Positions 1-5,087 of a stretch of 5,087 bases of DNA are shown one piece after another; the stretch's first letter is position 1, and each line of letters begins with the position of its first letter. The notes under the pieces were generated by a model, which worked only from the letters and a program-made list of their open reading frames with translations, made no database searches and was not told where the DNA came from. Source of the DNA: an uncultured Propionibacteriaceae bacterium (GTDB lineage Bacteria; Actinomycetota; Actinomycetes; Propionibacteriales; Propionibacteriaceae). The stretch lies in contig CAMCJC010000215.1 of assembly GCA_945875065.1 (NCBI GenBank), positions 1-5,087 of the forward strand, in the 5' to 3' direction. Made by a program: the position numbers and the translations under genes.

Positions 1-1511
1 GTGTCGTCGTCGACCTCGCCTGCCAGTTCTTTGGCTCGCGCAGCCAATCGTTGCAGATCCGGGTGACCGAGGCGCCACCGCTCCCCGGTCAGCAAACCCG
101 CGACTTCCGGGTTAGCGAGCGGGTCAGCTATCACGCGCAGGGTCGCTACGACGGGTGCGATCTCGGGCAGCAGCAGTAGCCCGCCCAACCCGACGATCTC
201 GACGGGAATGTCGCGATCCCGGAGACTGCGCCACAGCTTGCCGAGCAGCTCGTTACGGCGCGTCAGAACAGCCATGCCACCCCATCGGATTCCCGAAGCA
301 TTCCGGGCCACGATGTCGCCGGCGAGTGCATCGAGCTCATCGGCTTCGGTGTCGAACGAGCGCGCCTCCACGACCCCGGGCCGGGCCCCGTCGGGTGCGA
401 CAAGCTCGTCACCGCTTTCTAGCTTTCGCAGGGGCGCGGCGAGTGCGTTCCCAACCTTGAGGATGCGGGTGCCGCTGCGGCGGTTGATCGTCAGCGACCA
501 GCGATGCGCAGGCGAGCCATCGGCGTTTCGGAACCCGGCAGGGAAGTCCGCCATGGTCGTTGCGGCTGCGCCACGCCAGCCGTAGATCGCCTGATTGGGG
601 TCACCGACGGCGGTGACTGGAAACCCGCGTCCGACGGCTGGGCTGGGTCCACTGAACAAGGTGCGCAGCAGCTCTACCTGCGCGGCGGAAGTGTCCTGGT
701 ATTCATCCAAAAGCACCACTTTGAAGCGGGCCTGGAACAGTTGACGCACCGCGGGAAATGACCTGGCGACCTCAACAGCGCCCGCTAGCTGGTCGGCGAA
801 CTCGACGAGGCCGAGATCGGCCTTGAGACGCCGGTACGCCTCGACTAGATCCAACAACTCGGCGCGCTGCTCCCCTGCGGCGAGGGCTTCCTGTACCGCC
901 TTGTATTGGGCACCGCGGTATAGGGGGGCCTGATCGAACTTGGCGACCGCCTGCGCCGTGAACTCCCGCACCCGAGCCACCGAGGTCAAGTGCGCGCCGA
1001 GGGCCGATTCCAGTGCGAGGATGCGCTCCGGCAGCACAGATGCGTGCACGTCCTGCAGGACTTGTAAGGGGCGCTCGAAGCCCTCGACCACACGTTCGGC
1101 GAGCCGGAAACGGCTGGCCCCCGTCAACATGCGGCCGAAGCTCTCGTGTCCCAGGCGAATCCCGTGTTCTTGTAAGACGCGGCCGGCGAAGGCATCGTAG
1201 GTCAGGACTTCCTCCAGCACCTCCCGTGGCCCCTCGGGCACGAGGCCGCCGCGGACGAGTGCCCCCTCGATGCGGGCGGCAAGCTCGCCAGCGGCCTTGC
1301 GAGTGAACGTCAGCCCAAGCACCTGCTCGGGAGCGAGCTGGCCGGTGCCAACGAGCCACACCACCCGCGCGGCCATCACGGTCGTCTTGCCGGTGCCTGC
1401 CCCGGCGACGATGACCTGCGGGGCCAGCGGCGCGCAGATCGCGTCGAGTTGTTCCTCGCTGAAAGGCACGCCGAGCAATGCGCTGACGTCCTCACGTCGA
1501 ATGAACATCAT
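1..1511 (-). CDS. adnB: AdnB, leading-motor subunit of the AdnAB double-strand-break helicase-nuclease (N-terminal 503 codons; runs off left edge)
   Basis: Partial gene; translation from 1511 down to the window edge is free of stops. It encodes the N-terminal SF1A (UvrD-like) motor. Visible motifs, in order: Walker A GAGTGKTT (about 37-44, K42); motif Ia LTFTRKAAGEL (67-77); a motif Ib-like TYDAFAG (104-110); Walker B VVLLDEYQD (D269, E270); motif III VGDPNQAIYGWRG (about 302-314); motif IV NRRSGTRI (343-350); and the 2B-type region VLTRRNELLG followed by GLGG (about 441-444). The catalytic DE pair and GDxxQ are intact, as expected for the leading, essential motor. The remaining helicase motifs and the C-terminal RecB-like nuclease lie outside the window. 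In mycobacteria AdnB tracks 3'-to-5' on single-stranded DNA and its nuclease is thought to cut the displaced 3' strand (known for the family, not visible here). The start at 1511 overlaps the adnA stop by 4 nt and is 41 codons before the Walker A lysine, a normal distance. Two TTA leucine codons occur (residues 113 and 149). Confidence 0.95.
   Translation of the reverse strand, partial: MMFIRREDVSALLGVPFSEEQLDAICAPLAPQVIVAGAGTGKTTVMAARVVWLVGTGQLAPEQVLGLTFTRKAAGELAARIEGALVRGGLVPEGPREVLEEVLTYDAFAGRVLQEHGIRLGHESFGRMLTGASRFRLAERVVEGFERPLQVLQDVHASVLPERILALESALGAHLTSVARVREFTAQAVAKFDQAPLYRGAQYKAVQEALAAGEQRAELLDLVEAYRRLKADLGLVEFADQLAGAVEVARSFPAVRQLFQARFKVVLLDEYQDTSAAQVELLRTLFSGPSPAVGRGFPVTAVGDPNQAIYGWRGAAATTMADFPAGFRNADGSPAHRWSLTINRRSGTRILKVGNALAAPLRKLESGDELVAPDGARPGVVEARSFDTEADELDALAGDIVARNASGIRWGGMAVLTRRNELLGKLWRSLRDRDIPVEIVGLGGLLLLPEIAPVVATLRVIADPLANPEVAGLLTGERWRLGHPDLQRLAARAKELAGEVDDD
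1506..1511 (-). other. adnA-adnB translational coupling junction (ATGATG)
   Basis: Read on the minus strand, the junction is CGATGATG. The adnA stop TGA (1510-1508) lies inside the adnB ATG ATG start, giving a 4-nt ATGA overlap. This arrangement usually means that ribosomes ending adnA re-initiate on adnB, which would keep the two subunits of the heterodimer near equal amounts. A G-rich stretch (GGGGGGCC) a few bases upstream, inside the end of adnA, could act as a weak ribosome-binding site. The second ATG (1508-1506) is an equally good start and would shorten AdnB by one residue. Confidence 0.8.
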
Positions 1512-4510
1512 CGCAGGCCCCCCGGTCCGGCGGCGGGGCACGAGTCTTTGAAGGCGCACCAAGCACATAGCTCCGACTCGCGGGCCTCAAACCGGCCTGA
1601 CCGAAGAATGGTCACCGCCTGCTCCAACTGGTCGTCGAGCCACGTGCGTCCCGTGGGCAGAACCTCCTGGTACTGCTGCTGTGGGGTGGTCTTCCCGTGG
1701 CGGAGTTGCAGGAGCGACGGCGGGCCGATCTCCAACTCCCTGGCTAGGTGGTCGAACGCCCCCAGGCGCGCCGCGAGCTGATAGACCCCAAGCTGCGCGT
1801 GGGTCGCCAACTCGGCTTTGGTCGCAGCTTTGCGTGTGGTCTTCAGGTCGACGATGCTGAGTCTGCCGTCCTCAACCTCAAGGCGGTCGACAGTACCACG
1901 GAGCTTAACCCGGCTTCCGGCGACCTCAAGCTCGACCGCGAAGCCGACCTCCACCCCAAGCAGCTTGGTGGCTCGGGTGCGGTGCCACAGTTCGAAGCGC
2001 CGCAGTGCCTCCTCGACTCTCACCCGCTCCGCGTCTGCGCGCCAGGGCTGAGAGAACCGGAGCCCGGGCCATGCCTGATCGAGTTGGGCAAGCATCGCCT
2101 CGATATCCAGATCGTCGCGGGCGGCACGCTGAGCGATCAAGTGAACGACGTCGCCGACAGTGGCCCCCGTGTTTCTACCCCGATCACCACCGCCCTGGCG
2201 GGCGAGAAACCATTGCCGCGGGCATCTCAGCAGCGCCTGCAGCGAAGAACCGGTAATCACGACCGGCTCTGGCATCACCCACGGCAGGAACGACGTCTCC
2301 TGGAGCCCCCACCAGTTCGTCGGTGACGCGTCGCGGTGGGAGATGCGGGCGAGCCTGTAGGCAGCGGCCCGGCGCAGGCTGGGGCTAGCGGCGGGGTCTT
2401 CGGCGACGCGCCGCAGGTCGGCGACTAGGGCCTGCCCGCTCAGGAAGCCGGAGGGGCGCCCCGGAGACTCGACCGGCGTGACGCCCAGCTCGCGCGTGAA
2501 CCGCGACGGCGCGTCGGGACGTTCCTCGGTGGGTCGACAGCAGCTGACGTGCAGTTCCTCGACCGCGCGGGCGCAGGCGACGTAGAACGCCCGGCGTTCA
2601 GCACCGACGTGCCCCATCGGCGAGACGGCGTCGATGTGATCGGGGGCGAGTCGATCGGGGTCAAGCAAGCCGGCCTGCCACCGCGCACGGGGCCAGCTGC
2701 CCTCGCTGACGCCGACGATGAAGACGCGGCGCCACACGCCGCCGCGGGCCCGGTGCGCGGTCAGGAGCCGCACCCCCTGTCGACCAGCGGTAAGCTCACG
2801 CAAAGTGTCGGCGGCGATCTCCTCCCGCTCAACCTCGGCGATGAAGGTAGCCGCCCCGACGGCGCCGCACAGCTCGGTGCGGCGTGCGGCCAGGTCAAAC
2901 AGGTCAGTTAGGCCATCCAGGTCCGCGGCCGCGCTGCTATTGCCGCTCAGGGCCGCGCTCCGCAGCCGATCAGGCCAGGGGGTGCCCGCCCACAGCTGCC
3001 ACAGCACGCCCGGCACCTCGGCCCCGTCCTGCAACCGCGACGAGGCCGCGTTCACCAGCGACAACAGGCGGCGCGCGGCCGCAGCCTCCTCACCCGGGAC
3101 TGCCGCAAGCGTCTCAGGGTGCCGCCCAGCCTCGGCCAGCAGCAGCGTTGAATCGCCATTCGGTTCGCGGACCAGCAACCCACGGCGCAGCCGACGAAGC
3201 CCCATGGCGTCTAGACCCCCGGCGGGGCCAGTCAACAGCGCCCCTACGTCCACACTCTTCGGATCCGCCGCGGCCGCTAGCAGCGCAAGTAGGCTACGCA
3301 CGGCAGGCTGGCCGCCTAGCGCGCGGTCCTGCCCGTCGACATCCACGGGGATGCCCAGAGCTGCCAACTCCCTCGCAAGCAGTTCGAGTTCCGCCCCCCC
3401 GCGGCGCGCGACCACGGCGAGGTCCCGCCACTGACAGCCCTCCTGAATGGCCCGGCGCAATCCCATAGCGACATGGGCAGTCTCGGCGCTCGGGTCGTCG
3501 TAAATGCTCACGGACACGACGCCCTGCGGTCCCGCTGCCGGGGTCGGCGGCAGCGAGGCGCCCAGGTTCGCCCCCAAGACGCCCAACGCCGCGGTAACGG
3601 CCGCTCCGTTGCGATAGCCGGTCCTCAGGTGCACAACCCCTGCCCCGGGAAGTTCGCGGAGCCTCACCAAGGCTGAGGCCGTTGCCCCGCGGTAGGCCCC
3701 GAGCCGTTGCTTGGGATCCCCGGCGGCGAGGAGCGGCAGCCCCAACCGCGCCAAGTCGGTCAGCAGGGCCGTGGCAGCCTCATCGAGCTCTTGTGCGTCG
3801 TCGACGAACACCGCGTCGAGTCGCGCGGTAACAGACTCTCCCACCGAATCGTCGGTGAGCAGCAACCGGGCGCGGTGGAGCAGTTCGGTGTAATCAAGAG
3901 CGCCGTGAAAGTCGGTGATGGTCAGGTGCAACTCGAAAAACCGCCCGATGGCCCTGAACAGCTGATCCTCGCCAGCCAGCTCCTCGACTCGGTCAGGGTC
4001 GAGGCCAAGCTGACGGGCGCGTGCCAGCACTTCGCGAAGCTGACGAGCGAATACCCTGGTCCGCGCCGCCTCGCGGTACTCGACGGGCCAGAAATCGGCG
4101 GGCAGGCCCTCCAACAGGTCACGCAGGCGTTGCTCCTGCTCGGGCGCGCGCAGGAGGCGAAAGTCCTGCCCCGGTTCCCCGAACTCCCGCATCAGTCCGA
4201 GCGCGAAGCCATGGATGGTCGTTACCCGCGCTCCGACCTCGGCGCCGCCTTTTAGCCCAACGATGGCCCGCCGCAATTCCTGCGCTGCGGACCGGGTGGC
4301 CGCGAGCACCACGAGCCGATCCATCACGCTTCCTGCACGCAGCCGCTCGACGACCGCGTGGGCGATCACCGTCGACTTCCCCGTACCGGGGCCCCCGAGC
4401 ACGATTCGGGTGCCGCCCTGGGGGCGCGCCGCCGTCGCCTGCTCGTCGTCCAAATGGTCGACCCCCTTATAGGAAGCGCGGGTCAAGCGCCATTTCGTCT
4501 CGGAGGCCAT
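1508..4510 (-). CDS. adnA: AdnA, UvrD-like motor plus RecB-like nuclease subunit of AdnAB
   Basis: Complete, 1000 residues; similar to, slightly shorter than, mycobacterial AdnA as I recall it. Motor: Q-motif region LDDEQ (20-24); Walker A GGPGTGKST (39-47, K45); motif Ia AATRSAAQELR (70-80); Ib TTIHGFA (97-103); Walker B VFVDDAQE (D237, D238); motif III AAGDPKQRLGAYRG (262-275); motif IV RTGYRNG (296-302); motif V LLTAHRARGG (582-591); motif VI ERRAFYVACARA (638-649, R648). Walker B has Asp where the catalytic Glu normally sits, consistent with a lagging motor. Nuclease, about 750-1000: H790; GTVDRL (D875); SIVDLKTT (D888, K890); Q906 and Y910, the RecB-family metal-binding and catalytic set. 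C763, C982, C985 and C991 match the Fe-S cysteine pattern of AddB/Cas4-type nucleases. In mycobacteria AdnA is thought to process the displaced 5' strand. ATG at 4510 is chosen because a WRLTR stretch before LDxxQ resembles other AdnA N-termini as I recall them. No Shine-Dalgarno is visible before it; a TTG at 4453 preceded by AAGGGGG is the alternative. It heads the operon and overlaps adnB by 4 nt. Confidence 0.96.
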   Translation of the reverse strand: MASETKWRLTRASYKGVDHLDDEQATAARPQGGTRIVLGGPGTGKSTVIAHAVVERLRAGSVMDRLVVLAATRSAAQELRRAIVGLKGGAEVGARVTTIHGFALGLMREFGEPGQDFRLLRAPEQEQRLRDLLEGLPADFWPVEYREAARTRVFARQLREVLARARQLGLDPDRVEELAGEDQLFRAIGRFFELHLTITDFHGALDYTELLHRARLLLTDDSVGESVTARLDAVFVDDAQELDEAATALLTDLARLGLPLLAAGDPKQRLGAYRGATASALVRLRELPGAGVVHLRTGYRNGAAVTAALGVLGANLGASLPPTPAAGPQGVVSVSIYDDPSAETAHVAMGLRRAIQEGCQWRDLAVVARRGGAELELLARELAALGIPVDVDGQDRALGGQPAVRSLLALLAAAADPKSVDVGALLTGPAGGLDAMGLRRLRRGLLVREPNGDSTLLLAEAGRHPETLAAVPGEEAAAARRLLSLVNAASSRLQDGAEVPGVLWQLWAGTPWPDRLRSAALSGNSSAAADLDGLTDLFDLAARRTELCGAVGAATFIAEVEREEIAADTLRELTAGRQGVRLLTAHRARGGVWRRVFIVGVSEGSWPRARWQAGLLDPDRLAPDHIDAVSPMGHVGAERRAFYVACARAVEELHVSCCRPTEERPDAPSRFTRELGVTPVESPGRPSGFLSGQALVADLRRVAEDPAASPSLRRAAAYRLARISHRDASPTNWWGLQETSFLPWVMPEPVVITGSSLQALLRCPRQWFLARQGGGDRGRNTGATVGDVVHLIAQRAARDDLDIEAMLAQLDQAWPGLRFSQPWRADAERVRVEEALRRFELWHRTRATKLLGVEVGFAVELEVAGSRVKLRGTVDRLEVEDGRLSIVDLKTTRKAATKAELATHAQLGVYQLAARLGAFDHLARELEIGPPSLLQLRHGKTTPQQQYQEVLPTGRTWLDDQLEQAVTILRSGRFEARESELCAWCAFKDSCPAAGPGGLR

Positions 4511-4548
4511 GGAGCAATCGAAGCACGTCGCCCCGACAAAATGTGCAA

Positions 4549-4592
4549 GAGTGGCCCTTGGATCGTCGCGCCGTGCGATGGCCAGCTCACTC
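4549..4592 (+). promoter_or_regulatory. Possible 5' leader hairpin directly before the csp ribosome-binding site
   Basis: The left arm GAGTGGCC (4549-4556) can pair with GGC (4580-4582) and CACTC (4588-4592). The pairing continues inward as ATCG (4562-4565) with CGAT (4576-4579). This makes an interrupted stem of about 12 pairs with two 5-nt bulges and a 10-nt loop. It ends at the base immediately before the AGGAG ribosome-binding site. Cold-shock mRNAs in enterobacteria carry structured leaders that control translation with temperature; whether this one does is inference. Short stems are common by chance in GC-rich DNA, and the transcription start is unknown. Confidence 0.3.
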
Positions 4593-4597
4593 AGGAG
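4593..4597 (+). promoter_or_regulatory. Ribosome-binding site of the cold-shock gene (AGGAG)
   Basis: AGGAG lies 7 nt before the ATG at 4605, which is near-ideal spacing. It decides the start: the same frame is open upstream to another ATG at 4509, but that would add 32 residues with no similarity to the cold-shock fold. Confidence 0.85.
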
Positions 4598-4604
4598 AAC
4601 GCAA

Positions 4605-4811
4605 ATGGCTCAGGGAACCGTCAAATGGTTCAACGCGGAGAAGGGCTTCGGCTTCATCGCAGTCGACGGCACCCCCAGCGAGGATGTCTTCGTTCACTAC
4701 AAGTCGATCGATGCCACCGGGTTCAGGACCCTCGAAGAAAACCAGCGAGTCGAGTTCGAGGTCGTGCAGGGGCCGAAGGGCAAACAGGCCGACCGCGTCC
4801 GTCCCTTGTGA
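4605..4811 (+). CDS. cspA: Cold-shock protein, CspA family (single cold-shock domain, RNA/ssDNA chaperone)
   Basis: A complete 68-residue protein made of one cold-shock domain, the usual length for the family. It starts MAQGTVKWFNAEKGFGFI, almost the same as mycobacterial CspA as I recall it. RNP1 is KGFGFI (13-18) and RNP2 is DVFVHY (27-32), with the aromatic nucleic-acid-binding residues W8, F15, F17, F29, H31 and Y32 all present. The second half has the family signature TGFRTLEENQRVEFEV (38-53) and the GPKGKQA segment (56-62). Such proteins bind single-stranded RNA or DNA in the cytoplasm, melt mRNA structure and support translation at low temperature or in stationary phase; some members are constitutive. 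It is divergent from adnA and is followed after 1 nt by a PP2C phosphatase gene, which suggests co-transcription. The particular paralogue name is uncertain, because actinobacteria often carry several csp genes. Confidence 0.96.
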   Translation: MAQGTVKWFNAEKGFGFIAVDGTPSEDVFVHYKSIDATGFRTLEENQRVEFEVVQGPKGKQADRVRPL

Positions 4812-4812
4812 G

Positions 4813-5087
4813 GTGACCGCCCACGAGCAGCGCTTTCACTACTCGGCTGACCCGGCCGAGTGGCTCGCGGGCGCCAGCGACCGCGGGTTGGCACACCCGA
4901 CCAATCAGGACGCGCTCTTTCTCGCGGCGCGTTCCGATGCGCGTCGCCAGGCTGTACTGGTTGTGTCCGACGGTGTCAGCACTGCACACGGTGCGGAAAG
5001 GGCCTCGTTCATCGCAGCGGAAAAAGCCTGCTCGGTTCTGACAGCGGCGATCTCCGATGACGACGTAAGTTCGGAGGCATTCGAGGA
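4813..5087 (+). CDS. PP2C-type serine/threonine protein phosphatase (N-terminal 91 codons; runs off right edge)
   Basis: Partial gene, open to the window end. The N-terminus shows two PP2C (PPM) signatures. The first is GASDRGLAHPTNQDALFL (about 20-37), with the metal-ligand aspartate at D33. The second is LVVSDGVSTAHGAERAS (49-65), with D53 and G54 at the position of the second metal-binding motif. PP2C enzymes use two Mn/Mg ions to remove phosphate from Ser/Thr of proteins and usually oppose Hanks-type kinases. The DGVSTAHGAE form differs from the DGMGGH-x-x-GE form of PstP-like enzymes. It resembles, from memory, PP2C proteins encoded with kinase, vWA or FHA partners in actinobacteria; this is inference. 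No signal peptide or membrane segment is seen in the visible part. The GTG at 4813 is chosen because it is the only start close before the first motif. It lies one base after the csp stop and has no well-spaced Shine-Dalgarno of its own, so coupling to csp translation is likely. The frame is also open upstream inside csp (ATG at 4684 and 4711), a less likely start. Confidence 0.85.
   Translation, partial: MTAHEQRFHYSADPAEWLAGASDRGLAHPTNQDALFLAARSDARRQAVLVVSDGVSTAHGAERASFIAAEKACSVLTAAISDDDVSSEAFE

Larger units (their letters stand above)
4511..4604. promoter_or_regulatory. Divergent intergenic region between adnA and the cold-shock gene
   Basis: This is the only intergenic region longer than 1 nt in the window. 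It must hold the plus-strand promoter for the cold-shock gene and probably the minus-strand promoter for the adnAB operon. I see no convincing pair of -35 and -10 boxes on either strand. It contains a small perfect inverted repeat, GTCG-CCC-CGAC, at 4527-4537, with a looser outer pair GCAC/GTGC around it that could be an operator half-site arrangement or chance. The right half (4549-4592) can fold into the leader hairpin listed separately. No SOS-box consensus of the mycobacterial GAAC-N4-GTTC type is visible. Confidence 0.5.

Noticed and set aside
772..1359. Minus-strand open frame of 195 codons
   Set aside because: It is out of frame with adnB, which covers the same bases with helicase motifs; the translation is low-complexity Arg/Gly/Pro.
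1..1511. adnB as a truncated pseudogene
   Set aside because: The frame is open to the window edge with all expected motifs; the truncation is only the window boundary.
2718..3434. Long plus-strand open frame of 238 codons, and others such as 1748-2326 and 3707-4255
   Set aside because: They lie wholly antisense to adnA, are Arg/Ser/Pro/Ala-rich with no recognisable domain, and are the expected by-product of GC-rich codon bias.
4509..4604. A 32-residue N-terminal extension of the cold-shock protein starting at 4509
   Set aside because: The AGGAG site and the family-typical MAQGTVKWF start both fix initiation at 4605; the extension matches nothing and overlaps the adnA start codon.
4511..4604. 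Promoter boxes such as TTGCAC (minus strand) or CAAAAT and TTGGAT (plus strand)
   Set aside because: None has a matching partner box at 16-18 nt spacing, so no specific promoter can be supported.

Overview
This is a GC-rich window that is almost entirely coding, and its gene content points to an actinobacterium (Actinomycetota). The main evidence is a tandem pair of UvrD-like motor/nuclease genes with the AdnA-AdnB architecture, which is characteristic of actinobacteria. A short cold-shock protein of the actinobacterial CspA type lies next to them. I cannot assign a genus from the sequence alone.

Minus strand, 4510 down to 1: a complete adnA (1000 codons) is followed by the first 503 codons of adnB, which runs off the left edge. 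The two genes overlap by 4 nt (stop and start share ATGA), so they form one translationally coupled operon. Together they encode the two subunits of the AdnAB helicase-nuclease, which unwinds and resects DNA double-strand breaks ahead of recombination. The AdnA nuclease domain is intact and carries a four-cysteine set typical of Fe-S-stabilised RecB/AddB-type nucleases. Its ATPase motifs are degenerate, whereas those visible in AdnB are close to canonical. This fits the known division into a leading AdnB motor and a lagging AdnA motor.

Plus strand, 4605 to 5087: a 68-residue cold-shock protein gene (cspA-like) with a strong ribosome-binding site is divergent from adnA, across a 94-nt intergenic region. 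That region holds a possible leader hairpin. One nucleotide after the csp stop codon, a PP2C-type serine/threonine phosphatase gene begins at a GTG and runs off the right edge. The tight csp-phosphatase spacing suggests co-translation of an RNA chaperone with a signalling phosphatase and is the least expected arrangement here.

There is no sign of mobile elements, CRISPR arrays, tRNA or rRNA genes. I see no clearly undescribed system. The best leads are the csp-PP2C pair, the csp leader structure, and the unusual residues in the AdnA and PP2C motifs.
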